Source of the DNA: Xenophilus arseniciresistens
GTDB lineage: Bacteria > Pseudomonadota > Gammaproteobacteria > Burkholderiales > Burkholderiaceae_C
Length of the DNA: 64,000 nucleotides
Assembly (NCBI RefSeq): GCF_028023875.1
Contig: NZ_JAQIPB010000008.1
Span: forward strand, 62,001 to 126,000
Direction: 5' to 3'
The notes below the pieces were generated by a model. It saw only the letters and a program-made list of their open reading frames with translations, did no database searches and was not told the DNA's origin. The translations under genes were made by a program, and so were the position numbers. Shown here piece after piece: positions 23,571 through 36,814 of this stretch. Every line of letters begins with the position of its first letter. Positions within the stretch are counted from its first letter, which is position 1.

Positions 23571-25223
23571 TCAGGCCACCGGCATCGCGCGCCGGATGAT
23601 GGCGTCCAGATCCAGGCCGCGGCCCAGTGTGCCGAAGGCATGGCCCCAGTCGCCGCCGATGCGCGAGGCCACGAAGGCGCTGTGGACGGCCGCGGGCGCA
23701 TGCTGCACCAGCAGGCCGGCCTGCAGCGCCAGCGCCACGTCCTGCGCCAGGCGGCGCGCTTCGGCCTCGGTGGCCATGGCTTCCACGCGCGTGGGCAGCG
23801 AATCCACGAGCCGGTCCAGCGCCGCGTGCTGGCCGCGCGCGGGCGCCAGCTCCTGCGCGAAGGCGGCGGCTGCATCGCCCTTGCGCAGTGCGCGCAGCAG
23901 GTCGATGGCCATGATGTTGCCGGCGCCCTCCCAGATCGAGTTCAGCGGCATCTCGCGGTAGATGCGGGCCATCACGCCCTGGCCGCCCTCCTCCACGTAG
24001 CCGTTGCCGCCCAGGCATTCCATGGCTTCCTGCGCCAGGTGGCTGCCGCGCTTGCAGATCCAGAACTTGGCCACGGGCGTGAGGATGCGCGCCATCAGCC
24101 GCTCGTGCGCATCGTCCTGCCGGTCGAAGGCCCGCGCCAGGCGGATGGCCAGCGCCGTGGCGGCCTCGCTCTCGAGCGCCAGGTCGGCCAGCACGTTCTT
24201 CATCAAGGGCTGCTCGATCAGCGGCTTGCCAAAAGCCTGGCGCTGCGCGGTGTGGTTCAGCGCCAGGGCCACGGCCTGGCGCATGAGGCCGCTGGTGCCC
24301 AGCGAGCAATCGAGCCGCGTGAGCGTGCCCATCTCCAGGATCTGCGGAATGCCCCGCCCTTCCTCGCCCACCAGCCAGGCGCTGGCGCCCAGGAACTCCA
24401 CCTCGGAGCTGGCGTTGGCCTTGTTGCCCAGCTTGTCCTTCAGGCGCTGGATGCGCAGCGCGTTGAGGCTGCCGCCCTGCAGCACGCGCGGCAAAAAGAA
24501 GCAGCTCAGGCCGGCCGGCGCCTGCGCCAGCACCAGGAAGGCGTCGCACATGGGCGCCGAGAAGAACCACTTGTGGCCCGTGAGGGCGTAGCGCTCGCCC
24601 CAGGCGTCGCTGCCCTCGCGCACGGCCTGCGTCGTGTTGGCGCGCACGTCGGAGCCGCCCTGCTTTTCCGTCATGCCCATGCCCATGGTCAGGCCCGCCT
24701 TCTCGCGGAAGGACTTGAGCGCGGGGTCGTACCAGCGGCTGTGCAGCTTGGGCGCCCATTCGGCATGCACGGCTGCATTGCCGCGCAGGCCGGGCGTGAC
24801 CGCGTAGGTCATGGAGATCGGGCACAGGATGGAGGGCTCCAGCTCGGTGAAGAGCATGAAGCCCGCCGCGCGCAGCACATGGGGCGAGGTCTCGGGCCCG
24901 GGCGGCTGGCCCCAGGGCGTGCCGTGCAGGCCCGCGGCCACGGCCGCGCTCATCAGCGCGTGGTAGCTGGGGTGGAACTCCACCTGGTCCACGCGCCGGC
25001 CGAATCGGTCGTGCGTGATCAGTTGCGGCGGGTGCACGTTGGCCAGCCGCGCGTGGGCCTGCATCTCGGCCGAGCCCAGCTGCGCCCCCAGCGAACGCAG
25101 CGGCGCCACCTGAAGCTGCGGCGCATTGAAGCGCAGCGCATCGCGCAGCGCGCGGTGGGTGTCGAAAAGGTTGTAGTCCACCAGCGGCTCGCTCTGGTTG
25201 AACACCTCGTGCGTCAGGGTCAT
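23571..25223 (-). CDS. aidB: AidB-family acyl-CoA dehydrogenase
   Basis: 550 aa (E. coli AidB is about 541) from the ATG at 25223. The AidB-specific N-terminus is present (EVFNQSEPLVDYNLFDTHRA, LARLANVHPPQL). The acyl-CoA dehydrogenase core shows GMGMTEKQGGSDV, TGHKWFFSAPMCDAF and RIYREMPLNSIWEGAGNIM. AidB is a flavoprotein of the alkylation (Ada) response that binds DNA and is thought to protect genes, and it also has isovaleryl-CoA dehydrogenase activity. Here it sits among acyl-CoA genes, not near ada, so a metabolic role is possible. Confidence 0.93.
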   Translation of the reverse strand: MTLTHEVFNQSEPLVDYNLFDTHRALRDALRFNAPQLQVAPLRSLGAQLGSAEMQAHARLANVHPPQLITHDRFGRRVDQVEFHPSYHALMSAAVAAGLHGTPWGQPPGPETSPHVLRAAGFMLFTELEPSILCPISMTYAVTPGLRGNAAVHAEWAPKLHSRWYDPALKSFREKAGLTMGMGMTEKQGGSDVRANTTQAVREGSDAWGERYALTGHKWFFSAPMCDAFLVLAQAPAGLSCFFLPRVLQGGSLNALRIQRLKDKLGNKANASSEVEFLGASAWLVGEEGRGIPQILEMGTLTRLDCSLGTSGLMRQAVALALNHTAQRQAFGKPLIEQPLMKNVLADLALESEAATALAIRLARAFDRQDDAHERLMARILTPVAKFWICKRGSHLAQEAMECLGGNGYVEEGGQGVMARIYREMPLNSIWEGAGNIMAIDLLRALRKGDAAAAFAQELAPARGQHAALDRLVDSLPTRVEAMATEAEARRLAQDVALALQAGLLVQHAPAAVHSAFVASRIGGDWGHAFGTLGRGLDLDAIIRRAMPVA

Positions 25224-25325
25224 GGTGCCTCCGTGGCTGGGTGGATGGCCATTGCAGTGCAGCCGCGGCTGTGGCTGGCAAGAAAGGCGGGCCCGCGGCA
25301 GCACCCGCCCCCGGTCAGGCGGTCC

Positions 25326-26342
25326 TCAGGCCAGCTTGACCAGCTGCTTGCCGAAGTTCTTGCCCTTGAGCAGGCCCAGGAAGGCTTGCGGCGCGGCCTC
25401 GATGCCTTCGGCGATGGACTCGCGCGGGCGCAGCTTGCCGCTGCCCACCAGCGTGCCCAGTTCCTTGAGCGCGTCGGGCCAGACTTCCATGTGCTCGCTG
25501 ACGATGAAGCCTTCGAGCTTCACGCGGTTGATCAGCAGCAGCGTGGGATTGGTCAGCGGCAGCGGCTGGCCGTCGTAGCCGGCGATCATGCCGCACAGCG
25601 CGATGCGCGCAAAGGCGTTCAGGCGCAGCAGCACGGCGTCGAGGATGTAGCCGCCCACGTTCTCGAAGTAGCCATCGATGCCGTCTGGGCAGGCTTGCTT
25701 GAGCGCCGCGCTCATGCTCTTGACGTCGGGGTGCTGGCGGTAGTCGATGCAGGCATCGAAGCCCAGTTCGTCGGTCACGTACTTGCACTTGTCCGGGCCG
25801 CCCGCGATGCCCACCACGCGGCAGCCACGCGCCTTGGCCAGCGCACCGAAGGCGCTGCCCACCGCGCCCGAGGCCGCGCTCACGACCAGCGTCTCGCCTT
25901 CCTTGGGCGCAATGATCTTCACCAGGCCATACCACGCAGTGACACCGGGCATGCCTACGGCGCCCAGGTAGTGCGAGAGCGGCACATGGGTGGTGTCCAC
26001 CTTGCGCAGTGCGCCGGGTTGCGTGGCGTCGACCACGCTGTACTGCTGCCAGCCGCCAAAGCCCACCACCTTGTCGCCCACGGCGTACTTGGGGTTCCTG
26101 CTTTCGACCACCTCGCCCACGGTGCCGCCCTGGAAGGTCTGGCCCAGGGGCTGGCTGGCGGCGTAGCTCTTGGAATCGTTCATGCGCCCGCGCATGTACG
26201 GGTCCAGGCTCAGGTAGTGGTGGCGCACCAGCACCTGGCCGTCGGCCAGCGCGGGCGTCTGGGATTCGACCAGCTTGAAGTTGGCTGCGGTGGCTTCGCC
26301 CTCGGGGCGGTTGTCGAGGTGGATCTGCTTGTTGGCGGGCAT
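25326..26342 (-). CDS. NADP-dependent zinc-free alcohol dehydrogenase-like reductase (CurA/LTB4 type)
   Basis: 338 aa, typical MDR length. No zinc-binding Cys cluster is seen. The LTB4-dehydrogenase/CurA pattern is clear: VRHHYLSLDPYMRGRM, GGTVGEVVESRN, then the Rossmann loop VSAASGAVGSAFGALAKARG and KCKYVTDELGFDACIDYR. These enzymes reduce enones and related double bonds with NADPH. The gene lies between aidB and a thioesterase gene in the acyl-CoA cluster. Confidence 0.93.
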   Translation of the reverse strand: MPANKQIHLDNRPEGEATAANFKLVESQTPALADGQVLVRHHYLSLDPYMRGRMNDSKSYAASQPLGQTFQGGTVGEVVESRNPKYAVGDKVVGFGGWQQYSVVDATQPGALRKVDTTHVPLSHYLGAVGMPGVTAWYGLVKIIAPKEGETLVVSAASGAVGSAFGALAKARGCRVVGIAGGPDKCKYVTDELGFDACIDYRQHPDVKSMSAALKQACPDGIDGYFENVGGYILDAVLLRLNAFARIALCGMIAGYDGQPLPLTNPTLLLINRVKLEGFIVSEHMEVWPDALKELGTLVGSGKLRPRESIAEGIEAAPQAFLGLLKGKNFGKQLVKLA

Positions 26343-26402
26343 GGATTGCTCCTGGATCGGTAGGGCCGGACGCCAGCGAGGGGCGGCGGCAGGGGCTGGG
26401 CG

Positions 26403-26837
26403 TCAGTCCGTGGAAACGGGCCGAAGGTCGTGAATGGTCTTGCCGTCCACGGGCAGGCGCTTGACGTACTTGAAAGTGCCCGTGGCATGGGTGCACAGAT
26501 TGCCCTGTGCGTCGTAGATGCTGGCCTCGGTGAAGGCCATGGTGGCCGTGCGGTGCAGCAGCCGCCCTTTGCCCACCAGCGGGCCCTTGGCGGGCCGCAT
26601 GAAGCTGGTCTTCATCTCGATGGTGACCACGCCCATCTCGGGCTGGACGCTGCGCGCGGCCGCGGCCATGGTCACGTCCAGCAGCGTCATGCAGGCACCG
26701 CCGTGCGTGACGAAGAAGCTGTTCAGGTGTTCGGGCCGGGCCTCGTAATGCAGCTCGGAGGCTCCGTTCTCGAAGCGTTCGAGCGTGAAGCCCAGGTGGT
26801 CGACAAAGGGGATGGCTACGCCGAAGGAAATGCTCAT
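26403..26837 (-). CDS. PaaI-family thioesterase (hotdog fold)
   Basis: 144 aa from the ATG at 26837. The hotdog domain shows FFVTHGGACMTLLDVTMAAA (the HGG loop with the catalytic acid a few residues on) and MKTSFMRPAKG. It should cleave acyl-CoA thioesters, often with aromatic or medium-chain acyl groups. No strong ribosome site precedes the ATG. The open frame reaches to 27146, but only this part fits the family. It stands in the acyl-CoA run beside the SDR and the CurA-type reductase. Confidence 0.9.
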   Translation of the reverse strand: MSISFGVAIPFVDHLGFTLERFENGASELHYEARPEHLNSFFVTHGGACMTLLDVTMAAAARSVQPEMGVVTIEMKTSFMRPAKGPLVGKGRLLHRTATMAFTEASIYDAQGNLCTHATGTFKYVKRLPVDGKTIHDLRPVSTD

Positions 26838-26899
26838 GGGGAAGGAAGCGTTGAGGGTTGAGCGTGGAGCGTTTGCTGGGAAAAGCCCAACCCCCAGTA

Positions 26900-27694
26900 T
26901 CAAGCGGCTCCGAGAACCACGCTGGTGCCGCCGTCCACGGCCAGCCACTGGCCCGTGATGTGCTTGCCGGCGTCGCTGGCGTACAGCAGGGTCAGGCCCT
27001 TGAGGTCTTCGTCGTCGCCCAGGCGGTTCAGCGGTGCGGCGGCCTTCATGTTGTCTTCGCCCAGCTGGTCGATCAGGCCCGAAGCCATCTTGGTGCGGAA
27101 GAAGCCCGGGCAGATGGCGTTGACGGTGATGCCGTAGCGGCCCCACTCGGCCGCCAGCGTGCGCGTGAAGCCGATCACCGCCGTCTTCGAAGTGTTGTAG
27201 GCCAGGGTCTTCATGCCCACCGGGTTGCCGTTGAGGCCCGCGATGGAGGCGATGTTGATGATGCGGCCCGACTTCTTCGGGATCATGTAGCCGTTGGCGA
27301 TCTGCTGCGCGAGGATGAAATAGCCGCGCACGTTGAGGTTCATGACCTTGTCCCAGGCCGCGACGGGGTGTTCCTCGGCGGGGGCGCCCCAGCTCGCGCC
27401 GGCGTTGTTCACCAGGATGTCCACGGCGCCCATGCGCGCCAGGGTCTCGTCGGCCAGGCGGCGCGTGTCTTCCTCCTTGGCGCAGTCGGCGGCGATCCAG
27501 CGCGCGTCGATGCCGGCGGCCTGCAGCTCGGCGGCGGCCTGCTCCAGGTCTTCGGCCTTGCGCGAGCTCAGCATGATGCGCGCGCCGGCCTCGCCCAGCG
27601 CGTGGGCCATCTGCAGGCCCAGGCCGCGCGAGCCGCCGGTCACCAGGGCGGTCTTGCCCTTGAGGTCGAAGAGTTGTTGAACGTTGCGGGTCAC
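26900..27694 (-). CDS. Short-chain dehydrogenase/reductase (3-oxoacyl reductase-like)
   Basis: 264 aa. TGGSRGLG loop near 19-26, NNAGASWG near 96-103, catalytic Ser in INIASIAGL, YNTSKTAV (YxxxK), then ICPGFFRTKM and the C-terminal GQWLAVDGGTSVV typical of FabG-like enzymes. It is probably an NAD(P)-dependent 3-hydroxyacyl or polyol dehydrogenase. It is in the same direction as the thioesterase downstream and the Dabb gene upstream, within the beta-oxidation cluster. Confidence 0.92.
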   Translation of the reverse strand: MTRNVQQLFDLKGKTALVTGGSRGLGLQMAHALGEAGARIMLSSRKAEDLEQAAAELQAAGIDARWIAADCAKEEDTRRLADETLARMGAVDILVNNAGASWGAPAEEHPVAAWDKVMNLNVRGYFILAQQIANGYMIPKKSGRIINIASIAGLNGNPVGMKTLAYNTSKTAVIGFTRTLAAEWGRYGITVNAICPGFFRTKMASGLIDQLGEDNMKAAAPLNRLGDDEDLKGLTLLYASDAGKHITGQWLAVDGGTSVVLGAA

Positions 27695-27764
27695 GGTGTC
27701 TCCTGATGCGAAAGAAATCCGAAGGCCGTTCGGCGCGGCCTCCGGTCGGTTGCAGAACCTGGTC

Positions 27765-28046
27765 TCAGATCTCGTAGTCGAGCACGGTGCGCGACTCGCG
27801 CAGCTGGCCCAGCAGCACGCCGGCCTGCTTGTGGCGCGGGTGCACCTGGTAGGCGTCCAGCGCGGCCTTGTCCTCGAACACGGAATACAGCAGCACGTCC
27901 ATGTTGGCCTCCAGGCCCTCGCGGCACGTCGCCACCTCGAACTCGCGCATGCCCGGCACGATGTCGCGGCAGGCCAGCAGTTCGTCCCTGAAGCGCCCGG
28001 CCTCGGCCGGGTCCTTGAGCTTCCACATCACGATGTGCTTGATCAT
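27765..28046 (-). CDS. Dabb-domain (stress-responsive alpha/beta barrel) protein
   Basis: 93 aa, the size of a single Dabb domain. It begins MIKHIVMWKLKDPAEAGRFR and includes DVLLYSVFEDKAALDAYQVH and HPRHKQAG, the standard ferredoxin-like dimeric barrel. Relatives range from stress proteins to small oxygenases or cyclases. Its ATG overlaps the stop of the upstream 71-aa membrane protein by 4 bases, so the two are translationally coupled. Confidence 0.9.
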   Translation of the reverse strand: MIKHIVMWKLKDPAEAGRFRDELLACRDIVPGMREFEVATCREGLEANMDVLLYSVFEDKAALDAYQVHPRHKQAGVLLGQLRESRTVLDYEI

Positions 28047-28257
28047 GCAATGTCCTTCATGCGCGAGCGCACCCAGATCAGCAGCAGGCCGACGGCCGCC
28101 GCCACGGCGCCCGGCGCGGCCAGGCTCCAGCCCAGCGCCTCGCTGGCGCGGCCGGTGGCGATGCCCAGCACCACCATCAGCAGGCCGCCGTAGATCAGCA
28201 CCCAGGTCAGGTGCTCGATCCAGTGGCGCTGGCGCTTCGCGGGCGCGATGGCGGTCA

Positions 28258-28258
<1 letters not shown>
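28043..28258 (-). CDS. Small membrane protein (71 aa)
   Basis: The ATG at 28258 shares a base with the stop of the acyl-CoA dehydrogenase gene, and the gene ends by overlapping the Dabb start by 4 bases. This tight packing is the main evidence that it is real. It has a basic N-terminus (MTAIAPAKRQRHWIEHL) and two hydrophobic helices, about 18-34 (WVLIYGGLLMVVLGIAT) and 42-62 (GWSLAAPGAVAAAVGLLLIW). Function is unknown. Confidence 0.8.
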
Positions 28259-30099
<1,841 letters not shown>

Positions 30100-30107
30100 G
30101 GCGCGGC

Positions 30108-31283
<1,176 letters not shown>

Positions 31284-31316
31284 GGTGTCTTCCTTGGATG
31301 AAAAGCGGGGTTGAGT

Positions 31317-32795
31317 TCAGGAGGGCTGCGCGTCGCCGCGCAGCACCTGCAGGTAGAAGCGGATCATGTCGCCATAGGCGGCCACGGACAGTCGCTCGTT
31401 GGTCCCGTGGAAGCGGGCCAGGTCCTCGCCGCTCACGCGGATCGGCGAGAAGCGGTAGACGGCCGGGCTCAGCCGCGTGAAGTGGCGCGAATCGGTGGCG
31501 GCGGTCATCAGGCCCGGCGCCACCACGGCTTCGGGGAAGACTTCGCGCACCGCGCGCTCGATGCGGCGGAAGCCCTCGTGCGCCGTGGGAGAGATGGGCG
31601 AAGGCTCGGCGTTGCCCGGATAGGGCTTGATCTGGATCGCGTCGTTGCTCAGCGCCTGGCGCAGGTGGGCCTGCACGCTGGCCAGCGTGTCGCCCGGCAG
31701 CACGCGGAAGTTGACGGCTGCCTCGGCGCGGCCGGGCAGCACGTTGTCCTTGTTGCCGGCGCGCACGATCGTGAGTGCCGTGGTGGTGCGCAGCATGGCG
31801 TTGCTGCTGGGGCTTTTCTCCAGCTGGCCCTGCACCAGCGGTGCGGTGAGCCACAGGTTGCTGAGCATGAAGCGGTTGATGCCGTTCATCTCGGGCGCCA
31901 GGGTGCCGAACATGTCGCCGGCCACGCCGCGGATGGCCCCGGGCATGGGCGTGGCTTCAAGCCGCGCCAGCGCGGCGCTCATCTGGCCGATGGCGCTTTT
32001 TTGCGGCGGCATCGAGGAATGGCCCGGCGCCGTGTCGAGCGACAGGAAGAAGGTCGCGTAGCCCTTCTCGGCCACGCCGATCAGCGCCGCGGGCTTGGAC
32101 AGGCCCGGCAGCACGCCGTCGAGCACCAGCAGGCCCTCGTCGAGCACCCAGTCCAGCTTGACGCCGCGCGACTGCAGCAGCTCGGTGATGGGCACCGCGC
32201 CGCGCAGGCCGCTGACTTCCTCGTCGGCGCCCATGGCGAAGTAGATCGTGCGCTGCGGCTGGAAGCCCTGGCCCAGCAGCGTCTCGACGGCCTCCATCTG
32301 CGCGAAGAGGTTGCCCTTGTTGTCGAGCGCGCCGCGGCCCCAGATGAAGCCGTCCTTGAGCTCGCCCGAGAAGGGCTCGACCGACCAGGCCTTTTCGGTG
32401 CCCGGTGCGATGGGCACCACGTCCTGGTGCGACAGGATGGCCACGGCCGCCGCATGCGCGTCGCGGCCCTTCCAGGTGTAGAGCAGCGCCTGCTGGCCCA
32501 CCACCTCGCGCTGCAGCGCCGCGTGGGCACGCGGGTAGTGCTGCGCCAGGTAGGCGTGCAGCGCCTCGAACTCGGCCGCGCTGGCGGCCGGGTTCTCCAG
32601 GCTGGAGACGGTGCGCAGGCGCAGCGCGCCGGCCAGACGTGAGGCCGCGGCGTTCAGGTCCAGCGCCAGGGCCGGCGCGGGCGGCACCGCCACCTGCCGC
32701 GAGCCCTGCCGCCAGGCATTCACCCCCAGGGCCAGCGCCAGCAGCACCAGCAGGGCCACGAGGCCAGCCAGGCCCTTTGCAAGAAGTCGGATCAC
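31317..32795 (-). CDS. M20-family metallopeptidase (PM20D1/carboxypeptidase-like), membrane-anchored
   Basis: 492 aa from a GTG at 32795. A TTG at 32867 in the same frame is an alternative and overlaps the upstream gene by 32 bases; neither has a good ribosome site. A hydrophobic segment near the N-terminus (LAKGLAGLVALLVLLALALG) anchors or exports it. The di-metal M20 core follows: AILSHQDVVP (metal His/Asp), WGRGALDNKGN (bridging Asp), FAMGADEEVSG (Glu-Glu pair), and TAATDSRHFTRL. It resembles secreted PM20D1-type hydrolases that cleave N-acyl amino acids. It sits inside the beta-oxidation cluster. Confidence 0.85.
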   Translation of the reverse strand: MIRLLAKGLAGLVALLVLLALALGVNAWRQGSRQVAVPPAPALALDLNAAASRLAGALRLRTVSSLENPAASAAEFEALHAYLAQHYPRAHAALQREVVGQQALLYTWKGRDAHAAAVAILSHQDVVPIAPGTEKAWSVEPFSGELKDGFIWGRGALDNKGNLFAQMEAVETLLGQGFQPQRTIYFAMGADEEVSGLRGAVPITELLQSRGVKLDWVLDEGLLVLDGVLPGLSKPAALIGVAEKGYATFFLSLDTAPGHSSMPPQKSAIGQMSAALARLEATPMPGAIRGVAGDMFGTLAPEMNGINRFMLSNLWLTAPLVQGQLEKSPSSNAMLRTTTALTIVRAGNKDNVLPGRAEAAVNFRVLPGDTLASVQAHLRQALSNDAIQIKPYPGNAEPSPISPTAHEGFRRIERAVREVFPEAVVAPGLMTAATDSRHFTRLSPAVYRFSPIRVSGEDLARFHGTNERLSVAAYGDMIRFYLQVLRGDAQPS

Positions 32796-32835
32796 GGGAT
32801 CGAGTGCGCGAGGGTGAAGTGCGGCATGGCGCGGC

Positions 32836-34941
<2,106 letters not shown>

Positions 34942-35259
34942 GCTGCAGTCCTCTGGTAGGTGAAGAGAGAGAGAAAGGGAAGAAGGCGGGGCGTGCCGAT
35001 CAAAGCGCGGGAGGCTCTTTTTTTGAGCAGCGCCGCTGCGCATCCAGAAAAAGCACGAGTGTTCTTTTTTCCAAATTCTAGGCAGTTCGCCCGCAAGGGC
35101 AACGCAGTTCAGTCGCTGGCGGGACAAGCGCCGTGCGCGCCCTGCTCCACCGGCCACCGGCCGTCCGATGCGCTGCCATTTTTGCGAGCGCATCCGTGCA
35201 ATGCAAAACCCCGGCCGGGGCCGGGGTCTCGCGCAGTCGGGAGGGGCCTGAGCCTCGGC
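34942..35259. other. Gene-free gap between the fad-type gene and livF (318 bases)
   Basis: I find no gene here. It holds the liv operon terminator (35204-35227) and presumably the promoter and leader of the bifunctional hydratase/dehydrogenase gene. Near that gene the sequence is purine-rich on the plus strand (about 34961-34990), but I see no clear -35/-10 pair. Confidence 0.6.
35204..35227 (-). terminator. Rho-independent terminator of the liv transporter genes
   Basis: On the minus strand a GC-rich hairpin formed by CCCCGGCC and GGCCGGGG is followed by TTTT. It lies 33 bases after the livF stop and probably ends the livH-livM-livG-livF transcript. Confidence 0.8.
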
Positions 35260-35955
35260 TCAAACCTCCAGCCACTCCTTGCGCGTGTTCGAATCGGCGC
35301 GCAGGCTGTCGGGCGTGCCGTCGAAGACGATGCTGCCGTGGCCCATGACGAGCACGCGGTCGGAGATGTGCATGGCGATGGTCAGCTTCTGCTCGATCAG
35401 CAGCACCGAGATGCCCTTGTCCTTGAGCGCCTTGAGGTACTGGCCGACCAGCTCCACGATCTTGGGCGCCAGGCCCTCGGTGGGCTCGTCGATGATGATC
35501 AGGTCCGGGTCGCCCATCAGCGTGCGGCACAGGGTCAGCATCTGCTGCTCGCCGCCCGAGAGCACGCCCGCCTCGGTGTGCTCGCGCTCCTTCAGGCGCG
35601 GGAACATGGCGTACATGTCGTCGAAGCTCCAGCGCCCGCCCTTCTTGCCGCTCTTCTGGCCCAGCATCAGGTTCTGCTCGACTGTCAGGTTGGGAAAGAC
35701 GTCGCGACTCTCGGGCACGTAGCCGATCCCCAGGTGCGCGATCTCGTAGGCCTTGCGCTTGAGGATGTTCTGGCCCTTCCAGTGGATGTCGCCCTCGGCA
35801 TCGACCAGGCCCATGATGGCCTTGGCCGTGGTCGAGCGGCCCGAGCCGTTGCGCCCCAGCAGCGCGACGATCTCGCCCGGGTTGACGCCGAAATTCACGC
35901 CATGCAGAACGTGGCTCTTGCCGTAGTAGGCGTGCAGATCTTGAATTTTCAACAT
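35260..35955 (-). CDS. livF: Branched-chain-type ABC transporter ATP-binding protein LivF
   Basis: 231 aa, normal LivF size. Walker A reads GRNGSGRSTT, with an Arg where Lys is usual, the one departure worth checking. The signature is VLSGGEQQMLT and Walker B LIIIDEPTEGLAP. The protein is one of two ATPases that drive import of branched-chain amino acids or other acidic solutes. It is the last gene of livH-M-G-F, 91 bases after livG, with a terminator beyond. Confidence 0.93.
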   Translation of the reverse strand: MLKIQDLHAYYGKSHVLHGVNFGVNPGEIVALLGRNGSGRSTTAKAIMGLVDAEGDIHWKGQNILKRKAYEIAHLGIGYVPESRDVFPNLTVEQNLMLGQKSGKKGGRWSFDDMYAMFPRLKEREHTEAGVLSGGEQQMLTLCRTLMGDPDLIIIDEPTEGLAPKIVELVGQYLKALKDKGISVLLIEQKLTIAMHISDRVLVMGHGSIVFDGTPDSLRADSNTRKEWLEV

Positions 35956-36046
35956 GTCAGGCCTCCGCCGGGCCGCCCCAAGGCAGGCCTGAGCGCCCCC
36001 TCGGGGGGCAGTGATACACGAAGTGATGAACGTGGGGGCGTCATTG

Positions 36047-36814
36047 CTAATGTCCCCCTTGCGCGTCGGCCACGGGCGAGCCCAGGTAGGCCTCCTGCAC
36101 GCGCGCGTTGGCGCGCACGGCTTCGGGCGTGTCGTAGGCGATGACCTCGCCGTAGACCACCACGGCGATCTTGTCGGCCAGGCCGAAGACCACCCCCATG
36201 TCGTGCTCCACGGTCAGCAGCGTCTTGCCCACCGTCACCTCGCGGATCAGGTTGATGAAGTGCGCGGTCTCGGTCTTGCTCATGCCGGCCGTGGGCTCGT
36301 CCAGCAGGATCACGTTGGCACCACCGCCGATGGTGATGCCGATCTCCAGCGCGCGCTGTTCGGCGTAGGTCAGGTTCATGGCCAGCACGTCGCGCTTGCG
36401 CTCCAGGCCCACCTGGCGCATGAGCAGCTCGGCGCGTTCGTTCGCATCGTCCATGCGCGAGAGAAAGCGCAGGAAGGTGTAGCGGTAGCCCAGGCTCCAC
36501 AGCACCCCGCAGCGCAGGTTCTCGAACACGCTGAGCTTGGGGAAGATGTTGGTGATCTGGAAGCTGCGCGAGAGGCCCTTGCGGTTGATCTCGTAAGGCG
36601 CCAGGCCGCTGATGCGCTCGCCGTTGAGCAGCACCTCGCCGCTGGTGGGCGCCAGGCGGCCGCTGATCAGGTTGAACAGTGTGGACTTGCCGGCGCCGTT
36701 GGGGCCGATCACGGCCACGCGCTCGCCCGGGTTCACGGCCAGGTTGGCGCCGCGGATGATCGGCGTCTTGCCGAAGGACTTGTGCAGGTCCTTGAGTTCG
36801 AGGGCATAGGTCAT
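36047..36814 (-). CDS. livG: Branched-chain-type ABC transporter ATP-binding protein LivG
   Basis: 255 aa. Walker A GPNGAGKSTLFN, signature region NLTYAEQRALEIG (the LSYGEQR form of LivG), Walker B VILLDEPTAGMSK, and the family C-terminal domain VYGEVIAYDTPEAVRANARV. It pairs with LivF to energise the transporter. Its ATG shares one base with the stop of livM, so coupling is likely. Confidence 0.95.
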   Translation of the reverse strand: MTYALELKDLHKSFGKTPIIRGANLAVNPGERVAVIGPNGAGKSTLFNLISGRLAPTSGEVLLNGERISGLAPYEINRKGLSRSFQITNIFPKLSVFENLRCGVLWSLGYRYTFLRFLSRMDDANERAELLMRQVGLERKRDVLAMNLTYAEQRALEIGITIGGGANVILLDEPTAGMSKTETAHFINLIREVTVGKTLLTVEHDMGVVFGLADKIAVVVYGEVIAYDTPEAVRANARVQEAYLGSPVADAQGGH

